This document shows positions 51,387 to 59,493 of a stretch of 64,000 nt of DNA, one piece after another; positions within the stretch are counted from its first letter, which is position 1, and each line of letters begins with the position of its first letter. The stretch is taken from the NCBI RefSeq assembly GCF_033954455.1, contig NZ_CP121473.1:3520501-3584500 (forward strand). The letters run 5' to 3'. A program made the position numbers and the translations under genes. Source of the DNA: Thiorhodovibrio litoralis (GTDB taxonomy: Bacteria; Pseudomonadota; Gammaproteobacteria; Chromatiales; Chromatiaceae). The notes below the pieces were generated by a model. It saw only the letters and a program-made list of their open reading frames with translations. It was not told the DNA's origin and made no database searches.

Positions 51387-52940
51387 ATGATCGACCCGCA
51401 TCGCTCTGCGCCCTCCCCCGCCGAACGCTCCCTCGCCGCTGGCGACAACCGCCGCTTCCTCGGTCATCCGAGCGGGCTGGCGATGCTGTTCAATGTCGAG
51501 TTGTGGGAGCGTTTCTCCTACTACGGCATGCGGGCCATTTTGGCCTACTACCTCTATGCCGCCATGGCCGAAGGCGGGCTGGGGCTGGATCAGACCACCG
51601 CCGCCGTGGTGGTGGCCACCTATGGCGCGTCGGTCTATCTGCTGGCGGTGGTCGGCGGCTTTCTCGCCGATCGCCTGCTCGGCGCGCGGCGCACGACGCT
51701 CTATGGCGGCATTGTCATCATGGCCGGCCACCTGTGCATGGCGGTGCCGGGCATTCCGGCCTTCTCCTGGCTCGGACTTGCCCTGATCGCGCTGGGCACT
51801 GGGTTTCTCAAGCCGAACATCTCGACCATGGTCGGTGCGCTCTATACCGCCTCTGACCCGCGTCGTGACGCCGGCTTTCAGTTGTTCTACATGGCAATCA
51901 ACATCGGCGGCCTGCTGGCGCCGCTGGTGGTGGCCTTTTTGCGGCACCGCTGGGGCTTTCATGCCGGTTTTGCCACCGCAGCGGCTGGGATGGGCGTGGC
52001 CTTGCTGGTCTATGTCCTGTTTACTCGCACTCTACATGGTGCGGGGAACGCCGTGCCCAATCCACTCCCGCCCGCCGCGCGGCGACGCTTGCCTTGGCTG
52101 GCCGGGGCGCTCTTGCTGGGGACCGGGCTGCTCTACCTGCTGACCGGCCTCTGGCATGGCGGGGAGGCGAGCGCCCAGGCCGCGCGCGTCAATGATGTGG
52201 TCTTCGTGATGGCGATTGCGGCCTCCCTTTACTATTTCCGTGCGATGCTGCGCCATCCCCTGTCCAGCGCGACGGATCGGCGGCATGTGCGGGCCTATCT
52301 CCCGCTGTTCATTGGCGCCTGCTTCTTCTGGATGGTCTTTGAGCAAGCCGCCGGCTACATGGCGCTCTTTGCCGAGGCCAATACAAAGTTGGCGCTCGGT
52401 TCCTTCCAGATTGATCCCGAGTGGTACCAGTCGGTCAATCCGGTCAGCATCCTGCTGCTCGCGCCGTTGTTTGGCTGGCTCTTCACCCGCCGCGCCGGGC
52501 GTTTTCCCTCGACGCCGATGAAGTTCGCCAGCGCGGTGCTGTTGATCGGGCTCTCAGCGGGGATCATGTCTTGGCTGTTTGCCGCTTACCCCGCCGATGG
52601 GCCGGTGAAAGCCGCCTTTTGGATGCTGGCCGGGGTCTTCGTGCTGCAAACGCTGGCGGAGTTGATGCTCTCCCCGGTCGGGCTTTCGGCGACCACCGCC
52701 CTGGCCCCGGCGCATTTCGCCAGCCAGGTGATGAGTCTGTGGTTTCTGACTCTGGCGGTCGGTCAAGGACTGGCCGGGCAGATTATCCAGTTCACCCATG
52801 GCCAATCGCCGGCGCAGTCCTATCTGATCAATGCGGTGCTGACCCTCGGCATCGCCCTGGTGCTCTTTGCCGTTGTGCCCTGGACGCGCCGGCAGATGCA
52901 GGATATCGAGGAGGCGCGGCGGTTGGTGGTGCGGGGTTGA
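51387..52940 (+). CDS. POT-family peptide:proton symporter
   Basis: 517 residues from the ATG at 51387. The POT signature is clear: LFNVELWERFSYYGMRAILA (ExxERFSYYG), FLADRLLGARRTTLYGGIVI, GTGFLKPNISTMVGALYTAS, RDAGFQLFYMAINIGGLLAP and FFWMVFEQAAGYMALFAEAN in the second half. About 14 helices are evident. It imports di- and tripeptides with protons. The frame extends back to 51315 but without similarity. Confidence 0.92.
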   Translation: MIDPHRSAPSPAERSLAAGDNRRFLGHPSGLAMLFNVELWERFSYYGMRAILAYYLYAAMAEGGLGLDQTTAAVVVATYGASVYLLAVVGGFLADRLLGARRTTLYGGIVIMAGHLCMAVPGIPAFSWLGLALIALGTGFLKPNISTMVGALYTASDPRRDAGFQLFYMAINIGGLLAPLVVAFLRHRWGFHAGFATAAAGMGVALLVYVLFTRTLHGAGNAVPNPLPPAARRRLPWLAGALLLGTGLLYLLTGLWHGGEASAQAARVNDVVFVMAIAASLYYFRAMLRHPLSSATDRRHVRAYLPLFIGACFFWMVFEQAAGYMALFAEANTKLALGSFQIDPEWYQSVNPVSILLLAPLFGWLFTRRAGRFPSTPMKFASAVLLIGLSAGIMSWLFAAYPADGPVKAAFWMLAGVFVLQTLAELMLSPVGLSATTALAPAHFASQVMSLWFLTLAVGQGLAGQIIQFTHGQSPAQSYLINAVLTLGIALVLFAVVPWTRRQMQDIEEARRLVVRG

Positions 52941-53098
52941 CCAATCAGGGGACTGGCAGGCGTCGGTGGAGCGCTTGATCTTGCCGGACGCTTGATCCTA
53001 GCGATGCCAAATGAATTGGAGTGCCTTGGTCGTGGTCGAAAATCTTGCCACTGTGAGTTCTTTTTGGTTCGAGATCGCCAGAAGGAGACGTTTCGTAC

Positions 53099-53115
53099 AT
53101 CCCCCATTGGGGGAT
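53099..53115. repeat. Palindrome ATCCCCCATTGGGGGAT
   Basis: A perfect 17-base palindrome with a single central base. A similar one (CTTCCCCCAATGGGGGAAG) lies inside the Rha gene near 54625-54652. Confidence 0.75.
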
Positions 53116-53212
53116 ATACGCTCTGTCTGCATCTACTTAGCGAGTGGATACCGAGGTTGCATCAGGCCGACCGGGCGGCTCAAGGATGGCGCGCCCTAGG
53201 TTGAGAATCCAA

Positions 53213-53235
53213 GGGGGACGGTTTCGCCGTACCCC
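53213..53235. repeat. Hairpin with TTTCG loop, copy 1
   Basis: GGGGGACGG then TTTCG then CCGTACCCC forms a hairpin. The inner ACGGTTTCGCCGT motif recurs at 53422-53438. There is no T-run, so it is not an obvious terminator. Confidence 0.6.
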
Positions 53236-53421
53236 TACAGCTCGGCGTCTCAATCTTGGGCACGGCTCATTGCGATGTCACTTGCAGGCTGGCGGTGACT
53301 GAGTCGTCGATGGCTACCCAATCCCTCGGCCATAATTCAATCAGGCCGGTGAAGGAGGCGGGAAGCCCGCTGTTCGAAGAACGGACCAAGCTGTCGTCCG
53401 CAACGAAGGTACTCAGGGATG

Positions 53422-53438
53422 GCCACGGTTTCGCCGTG
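53422..53438. repeat. Hairpin with TTTCG loop, copy 2
   Basis: CCACGGTTTCGCCGTGG is a 6-pair stem with a TTTCG loop, sharing ACGGTTTCGCCGT with the hairpin at 53213-53235. Confidence 0.6.
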
Positions 53439-54142
53439 GGCATGGCCGGGGGATGGGCGAAGCGCCGGTCTTCTAACAAGGCGTAATCGACAAGCTTGAC
53501 GCACATTGGTGAAACATCAGATCGAGCGCAGAGCCTCTATCGTTGCTTCTCTCGATAAGGCATTGAAGTTAAATATGATTCATTATTGGATCATCTCGAC
53601 GTCCGCGAAGAACCTCAGGCTGGCGTCGTTCGAGATTAACGCACGGAGCTTTGATTTTTTTGGCCAACCCCGTGAGTCACCGCCAGCGAAGCTCCTTGTT
53701 CCCGGCAAAACGGCCAGGGCGCAGAATGCGCCGCTGCGTAGAAGGTGACCGGCAGCGGCAGGAAATGATTGTCTGGCCGCACGGTTGCCCCCGAGCGATA
53801 CCAGACCATGTAGTGCCAGAGTGGACGCGCCATGGTCTTGATCATGCAAGGTCCATGCAAGGACAGCCTTCTTGGCTGCGAATCGGCGCACAGCTTTCGC
53901 GCCTCTCGATCAAAGCGCGCCCGACGACAGATCAGCGCGCAAGCGGCCCCTCATGCGGGGTAGACGTGAGTAACCAATCGAAGTGGTTGTCCTCGGCGAT
54001 CCGACACAGTGCCATGTTTCCGGCGCTGTCGATCCGCAAACCAGCGGAGTTGATGGCCCCTCTGGCGGCCGCCGTGATCGCGGGATTGAGCGATTTCCTC
54101 GCCGCTTGCGCGCGGCGCTGTCACAATTCTGACAGGCAGGCG

Positions 54143-54787
54143 TTAGCCCGCAAGCGAGAACACCTCATCCAGCACATCGATGGGGTAACTGTTGACCGAA
54201 CCAAAGCGCTCGTCTGGAATACTGCCGATACGCTCACCGCGCTCCCGCGCGAGTTTGGCGGCGACAATCCCTTTCTGGCGCGATTCCGAGATCGGCAGCC
54301 GAATACCCTGTTGCTTCATGTAGGCGGTGATGGTCCGATAGCCCGTATCGCTGCCCATCAAATCGACCCGCTGTTCGAGTCTCGCGATCCGCTCCGCTTG
54401 TTCGGCTTGCTCGCGCTCCACTGCCAACATGGCCTCACCGTGCGCAATGAGGATCTCGGCTGGCGAGCGCGGGCCGGCCTGCTGCTGCTCAAGCTCCTGC
54501 CAGCGATCCACCAGACGGCCAGTAAACTCGGGAGAGAGTTGCGCGACGACGACAAAGCTATCACGCTTCTGTTCGGTCGTGAAAATGTAGGCGCGACTCT
54601 TTCGTTGGTGTCCAGCGGCATTCACAAAGGGGACTTCCCCCAATGGGGGAAGTCGAATTACACCCCGCTTGGCGATGCGTTCAATGCTCTGCATCACCTT
54701 GTCATGTCGGGATTCGACCAGGGCGGCGATCTCACGGCTATTCATGGATGGACCCTGGACGTGCAGAATCGAGAGTGGCTGATTCAT
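54143..54787 (-). CDS. Rha-family phage regulatory-type protein
   Basis: 214 residues from the ATG at 54787. The first 110 match the phage Rha family: MNSREIAALVESRHDKVMQS, GVIRLPPLGEVPFVNAAGHQ, RKSRAYIFTTEQKRDSFVVV, AQLSPEFTGRLVDRWQELEQ. A coiled-coil linker (EQAEQAERIARLEQRVD) and a C-terminal antirepressor-like part (GYRTITAYMKQQGIRLPISE) follow. Rha proteins regulate prophage genes. It has no other phage neighbour, only the TraB remnant and an IS downstream. A CCCCCAATGGGGG palindrome lies inside the gene. Confidence 0.75.
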   Translation of the reverse strand: MNQPLSILHVQGPSMNSREIAALVESRHDKVMQSIERIAKRGVIRLPPLGEVPFVNAAGHQRKSRAYIFTTEQKRDSFVVVAQLSPEFTGRLVDRWQELEQQQAGPRSPAEILIAHGEAMLAVEREQAEQAERIARLEQRVDLMGSDTGYRTITAYMKQQGIRLPISESRQKGIVAAKLARERGERIGSIPDERFGSVNSYPIDVLDEVFSLAG

Positions 54788-54889
54788 GTTGGTATCTCGT
54801 TCGTTTCTCAATCGTCGACTATTCGCCAAGGATGTTTCGATTCCAGAGTGGGCCGCTGCGGTGAACGGGTTCGACGCAGATCCATGCGC

Positions 54890-55615
54890 TTACTGAAGCT
54901 TCAGCCCCACGCCCCGGTTCAAAATGACCTCCACCCCGCGCCCGGCATCGACCTCAAGCACCGGGAAGATGGTCTCGGCCAGATCCAGGTAATACTCGGC
55001 CAGGCGATCCAGCGCCTTGCCGGTCCCTGAAATGGCCGCGCCTTGCAGGGCCTGTCCGGAGAAGACTTGCTGGTAGGGCATGGTGGTTCCACCAGTGGCG
55101 ACCGAGGCGACCGGCACGGTGCTGAACAGTTGGCTGAAGCCCTGCATGAAACTCACCTGCATGGCCCGTCCGATGACCTGGCCTTGCTTGTTGACCAGTC
55201 GCCCGCGCACGCCGACCTTGCCGTCCTCGCCGACGGCATAGCCATCGATGGCGACCTCAATGGTTCGCCCGTCGCGGCGCACGCAGTTGATCGACTCGGC
55301 GCGCAGATAAACCCGTTCGGAGCCCAGATCCCCGTAGCCGCCGACCAGCAGGAAGCATTCGCGGATATCGGCGCGGAAGCGGTTGGGCAGGATGGCGTTG
55401 TCTTTCAGCCGCAGCAGCGCTGGATAGGGATCCTGACGCGCGGTGCGACCGTTGGGGGCATCCATGCCGGAGAGCAAGACGCCTTGCAGAATGCTGCCGG
55501 CGGGAATGCGCACCTCGGGGATGGCGTCCTCGGGGGTGTTGGCCTTGCCGGCAGCGGCTTCAGCCCTGACGCATAACCACTCGCCCCCACAGGTGGCAAG
55601 GCCTGAGGGGCGGGC
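54890..55615 (-). pseudogene. traB: TraB conjugation protein, 5'-truncated
   Basis: The minus frame reads VRIPAGSILQGVLLSGMDAP, then DNAILPNRFRADIRECFLLV, then GGYGDLGSERVYLRAESINC, VRGRLVNKQGQVIGRAMQVS and FSQLFSTVPVASVATGGTTM. These come from the C-terminal outer-membrane-reaching half of F-type TraB (a VirB10 relative). The N-terminal membrane anchor and coiled coil are missing, and the frame upstream of about 55580 belongs to the insertion sequence end. No other tra genes are in the window. It is the relic of an integrated conjugative element or plasmid. Confidence 0.85.
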
Positions 55616-55707
55616 GGAAAAAATGTTTTCGCAAAAGCGGCTAGACAAAGCCCGCGCGTGATGCCAGAATCGATCCTGAGTCACTCCCGCGAAGAGATTG
55701 TCAGCGC

Positions 55708-56625
55708 ATGCACGATGAAGCTCGAACAACTTGGCGGCAAGGAGGTCGGGACATCACGCCCGAGGATCTGGCCTACATTCGCACCTTCGCCGAACGTTTC
55801 CCCGGATTATCGCGCACGGAGCTCACTGCCACCCTGTGCGAACACCTCGATTGGCTCACGCCCGCGGGCCGGCCAAAGTTTCAGGCCTGCTCCAAGCTGC
55901 TCGCGCGTCTGGAAGCGGCCGGGCAGTTGCGCCGCCCGGCTCTGGATGAACGCTTCAGTCATCCCGGCCCGCACGCGCGGGCCGCACCGGTCGCTCGCGC
56001 TCCCCGGCAGCGCCGATCCGTGGTGAGTTCCCTGTCGGCGCTTGCACCGGTGCACCTGCGCCTGGTCAGTGACCGAGCCGATGAGCACCGCTTCAATGAC
56101 GCCCTCGCGCAGTGTCATCCTCTGGGCTATAAAAAACCCTTCGGCTATTGGGCACGCTACTTGATCGAATCCAGCGAGCATTGGCTGGGCTGCGTGCTTC
56201 TGAGCGGTGCCGCCAAAGCCCTGACGGCGCGCGACCATTGGATTGGGTGGAGCGAGCGCCAGCGCCTGGCGAATCTGCCCTGGGTGGTCAACAACAGCCG
56301 TTTTCTCATCTTCCCAGGCGTTGAGGTGCCCCATCTTGCCAGTCATGTGCTTGGGCAACTGGCTCGGCAGATCGGTGAGGACTGGCACGCCTGTTGGGGC
56401 TACCGCCCGCTGCTGCTGGAGACCTTCGTCGACCCCGAGCGCTTTCGCGGCAGCTGTTACCGCGCCGCCGGTTGGACGCTGCTGGGACACACCAGCGGCA
56501 GAGGCCTGGTGCGGCCGGGGAAAACCTACCACACCCGCCCCAAGCTGATGTTTGCCAAGCCCTTGCAGGCGGAGTTTCGAACCCTGTTGTGCTCCCATCA
56601 ACTGCGAGGTCAAAGCGCGCCATGA
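55708..56625 (+). CDS. DUF4338 (Druantia DruA-type) protein of an insertion sequence
   Basis: 305 residues. An N-terminal helical region (FAERFPGLSRTELTATLCEH, LDWLTPAGRPKFQACSKLLA) is followed by the DUF4338 core: AQCHPLGYKKPFGYWARYLI, LGCVLLSGAAKALTARDHWI, NLPWVVNNSRFLIFPGVEVP, CWGYRPLLLETFVDPERFRG and CYRAAGWTLLGHTSGRGLVR. DUF4338 is the domain of DruA in the Druantia anti-phage system, but many copies ride in insertion sequences beside a transposase, as here. The biochemical activity is unknown. Its stop overlaps the next start (ATGA). Confidence 0.86.
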   Translation: MHDEARTTWRQGGRDITPEDLAYIRTFAERFPGLSRTELTATLCEHLDWLTPAGRPKFQACSKLLARLEAAGQLRRPALDERFSHPGPHARAAPVARAPRQRRSVVSSLSALAPVHLRLVSDRADEHRFNDALAQCHPLGYKKPFGYWARYLIESSEHWLGCVLLSGAAKALTARDHWIGWSERQRLANLPWVVNNSRFLIFPGVEVPHLASHVLGQLARQIGEDWHACWGYRPLLLETFVDPERFRGSCYRAAGWTLLGHTSGRGLVRPGKTYHTRPKLMFAKPLQAEFRTLLCSHQLRGQSAP

Positions 56626-58165
56626 GCAAACCCAGCCGGCGTCCGGGACGCGAGGAAATCAAAGCGCACGCGAGAAAAAAAAAGACCAACACAAGCGCTT
56701 GCGCCAACAGCAGCGTGAAGCGGGACTGAGTCCGCCGCCGAGCGCTACCCCGTCCAATCGCACCTGCCCTTTCCGCGACAACACCGAGGAACGCGCGGCG
56801 CGCACCGAGGCGGTGACGACACTGATCTTGATCATGCGCCAGATGCTGCCGATCCTGCTCAAACGCTTCGGCAAGATCCCCGATCCACGTCACCCCAAGA
56901 AGGTCAAACACAAACTCACCGTCCTGATGCTCTATGGGATCCTGGTGTTTGTGTTTCAGTATGGCTCACGACGCGCGAGCAATGGGGAGCTTACCCGGCC
57001 GATGTTCGAGGCCAACCTGCGGTTGCTCTTCCCGCAACTCGACGCCCTTCCTCACGCCGATACGCTGTTTCGCCTGCTCGCGCGCATCGATGTCAACGCC
57101 ATCGCCCACGCGCATCTTGAGCTCATCCAGCGCCTGATCCGCAACAAGACCTTCTCGCGCTACCTGATCAATAATTGTTACCCCATCGGGATCGATGGCT
57201 CGCAGAAACTCGCTTTTCCCACGCTGTGGGATGAGCATTTATCCCAACGCCGTGTCGGTCCCAAGGTGGACCCCGACAGCGACGAGGAGCAGGACTATCA
57301 GTACTACGTCTATGTGCTGGAGGCGAGCCTGTGCTTCCGTAACGGGATGGTGATTCCGTTGATGAGCGAGTTCCTTGAGTTTGCCCCAGAGCAGGGCGAG
57401 CAGCGCAAGCAGGACTGCGAGACCAAGGCCTTTCACCGTCTGGCCGAACGCATCAAAAACGCCTTTCCCCGTCTGCCGGTGATGGTGTTGCTCGATGGGC
57501 TCTATGCCAATGGCCCGATCATGGAACGCTGTCGTTCCTACCACTGGGATTTTATGATCGTGCTTAAGGATGGCTCGCTGCCAACTGTCTGGGAAGAGTA
57601 TCGCAGCTTGGCCCACGAGCACCCGGAGCATCGCTGCGAACAGACATGGGGCGAGCGCCAGCAGCAATTTCAGTGGGTCAACGCGATTCGCTACGAGTAT
57701 GGACCCAATGGCAAGAAGTTCCTTGAGGTCCATGTGGTGAGTTGCCACGAACACTGGCAGGTGGTGGACCCCAAGACTGCGGAGATCATCACCAAGCACG
57801 CCTGCCATGTCTGGCTCTCCTCGCGCCCCCTCAGCCGGCTCAATGTGCATACCCGCTGCAACCTCGGGGCGCGCTACCGCTGGGGCATCGAAGGGGCGTT
57901 TTTGGTCGAAAAGCACCAGGGCTACGGCTACGAACATGCCTTCGCCAAGCAGTGGAACGCGATGAAGGGCTATCATTTGCTGATGCGTCTGGCGCATCTG
58001 ATCAACACCCTGGCACGCTTCTCCAAGGCGCTCGCGGCGCTATTCGTGGAGCTTGGGGTGCAGGCCACCATCGGCTTCATCCGCAATACCCTCACCGGCC
58101 CTTGGCTCGATCCCCAAGAGGTGGAGCAGCGCCTGCAACGACCGTTTCGATTACGCTTGCTCTGA
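56622..58165 (+). CDS. DDE transposase made by a -1 frameshift
   Basis: The ATG at 56622 (overlapping the DUF4338 stop) opens a short frame, KPSRRPGREEIKAHARKK, that would end after 35 codons at 56729. A -1 slip on A AAA AAG at 56678-56684 joins it to a long frame with KDQHKRLRQQQREAGLSPPP, then ILLKRFGKIPDPRHPKKVKH, NNCYPIGIDGSQKLAFPTLW, LPVMVLLDGLYANGPIMERC and NLGARYRWGIEGAFLVEKHQ. These three blocks hold candidate D, D and E catalytic residues of an IS4-like fold. The fusion would be about 514 residues. An internal start is the alternative. Confidence 0.8.
56678..56684 (+). promoter_or_regulatory. Slippery heptamer A AAA AAG
   Basis: Within a run of nine A residues (56675-56683), the zero-frame codons of the small leader read AAA AAA AAG. 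The heptamer A AAA AAG is the classic bacterial -1 frameshift site used by dnaX and many insertion sequences. Slipping back one base enters the transposase frame. An upstream Shine-Dalgarno-like stimulator is not obvious. Confidence 0.75.
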
Positions 58166-58263
58166 GCTCAATATCGCCAGGAGTCTACCGCTTGCTCACA
58201 GCGCAGGCGGCGGCCCCCTATGGCCAAGAGGTCCTGCGGCAGCGATTTTTTCTCCGGCAGGCT

Positions 58264-58680
58264 CCGTCACACGGGCGCCAATGTTCGGTTTTCACCCCAC
58301 TCGGCGCGAAATCTTCTCGAAATTCCTGGTCCAGCGCCTTGGTCTGGTAAGTCGTGCGTCAGGGCTGTCCCGGTGCTCGCAAACTTGACTGAGGCGTCTT
58401 TTGTTCCGCCCCTGTCTCTGGGACATGCCGGTTTTGTCCACAGACATAGCATCTCAGCATTTTGCCGCGCATTCGCATGACCGGGGACGGTTGCTCGAAT
58501 GCGGCTTCCTCGACCTCTAGCCAGCCGGCCAGTGTGGGGAGATCGCTACATCGCACAAAACCTCCACACATGAATCAGACGCCTTCCGTTTACTGTTGAC
58601 GCACGAGCTTACCAGCGCCGCACCCGTGCTATTGTGGCGGCCCGCAATACCGCGACTGACTGGTTAGGAGGGTCGATTTC
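58264..58680. other. Spacer after the insertion sequence
   Basis: No supported gene in about 415 bases. Short frames lack domains. The last 100 bases hold the upstream region of the oxidoreductase gene, ending with TAGGAGGGTCGATTTC as its ribosome site. Confidence 0.4.
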
Positions 58681-59292
58681 ATGCGTATTGCTCTGTTTGG
58701 TGCAACCGGCGGGACCGGGCGCGAGGTACTTTCACAGGCCCTAGCGCAGGGCCATAGCATCCAAGCCTTGGTGCGCGATCCAACCCGCGTGCCTGCGCCG
58801 AGTGGTCTCACGCTGATTCCCGGTGATGTCCTGGATGCGACCGCGACCCGGCAGTGCATTACGGGGACAGATGCTGTGATTTGCGTGCTGGGCTCCAAGC
58901 CGAAACAGCCGCCGATCGAGGCGCGCGGCACGGCGGTCATTCTCGAGGCCATGAAAGCGAGTGCTGTTCGCCGGCTGATTGCCGTCACATCCATGGGCGT
59001 CGGCGACAGTCGTCGTCAGCTCAATCCGCTGTTTCGCTGGATCATGGACCTGAGTCTCAAGGCCATCATGCAGGCGAAAGCGGAGCAGGAGCAGCTGATC
59101 CGCGCCAGTGGTCTTGACTGGACCATTGTGCGCCCAGGCGGGCTCACCAATGGTCCGCGCACCGGGACCTATCGCCATGGTCTGGATAAATCCATCAAGG
59201 GTAGGCGTATCAGTCGCGCGGATGTCGCCGAGTTCGTCCTCGCCCAGCTAGATGATCGCCACTACTGGCAGAAGACGCCGGCAGTGACTTGA
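58681..59292 (+). CDS. NAD(P)-binding oxidoreductase/epimerase-like protein
   Basis: 203 residues. The NAD(P) fold begins MRIALFGATGGTGREVLSQA and continues LTLIPGDVLDATATRQCITG, DAVICVLGSKPKQPPIEARG, VRRLIAVTSMGVGDSRRQLN and EQEQLIRASGLDWTIVRPGG. This is the atypical short-chain (NAD(P)H-binding, biliverdin-reductase-B-like) group, with no clear Tyr-x-x-x-Lys pair. GGAGG precedes the ATG. Substrate unknown; members act as redox-sensing or repair proteins. Confidence 0.85.
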   Translation: MRIALFGATGGTGREVLSQALAQGHSIQALVRDPTRVPAPSGLTLIPGDVLDATATRQCITGTDAVICVLGSKPKQPPIEARGTAVILEAMKASAVRRLIAVTSMGVGDSRRQLNPLFRWIMDLSLKAIMQAKAEQEQLIRASGLDWTIVRPGGLTNGPRTGTYRHGLDKSIKGRRISRADVAEFVLAQLDDRHYWQKTPAVT

Positions 59293-59493
59293 ATCCCCGG
59301 TGGGCGATCGACCAACTTGGAGCGGGTTAACCAGTGTTTCCTCAGGACCGTCCTGGCGTTAAAGCCTGACAGTGCAGGTGTTGCCAGTGCTCGGGCGCGC
59401 CGGGTCACGCAGAGGGTTAACCATTTCGCCAGATCACCAATAGGCTCCCGGCGTCCTTGCTCATAGTCTTGCGTAATTACATAATCACCCCGC

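Larger units (their letters stand above)
52941..54142. other. Gene-poor spacer with hairpins
   Basis: Roughly 1.2 kb with no supported gene. Open frames on both strands are short and lack recognisable domains; one at 53636-53860 (minus) contains LPLPVTFYAAAHSAPWPFC, which I do not recognise. Three small inverted repeats occur (53099-53115, 53213-53235, 53422-53438). Composition is mixed, and together with the Rha and TraB genes beyond, it looks like eroded mobile-element DNA. Confidence 0.4.
55611..58263. mobile_element. Insertion sequence with DUF4338 (DruA-type) gene and frameshifted DDE transposase
   Basis: Two plus-strand genes, DUF4338 then transposase, overlap at ATGA. The ends are estimates. 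CGGAAAAAATG at 55616-55626 on the left and, on the complementary strand, CGGAGAAAAAATCG at 58241-58256 on the right are imperfect inverted matches; no target duplication was identified. The left end truncates TraB. The element appears complete and both genes are uninterrupted apart from the expected frameshift. Confidence 0.65.

Noticed and set aside
53213-53438. TTTCG-loop hairpins as intrinsic terminators
   Set aside because: No T-run follows either hairpin.
53651-55030. 459-residue plus-strand frame
   Set aside because: It runs antisense to the Rha gene and TraB relic, both of which have recognisable families.
55611-58263. Clear terminal inverted repeats for the DUF4338 insertion sequence
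   Set aside because: Only an imperfect A-rich match of about 11 bases could be aligned, so the exact ends are left open.
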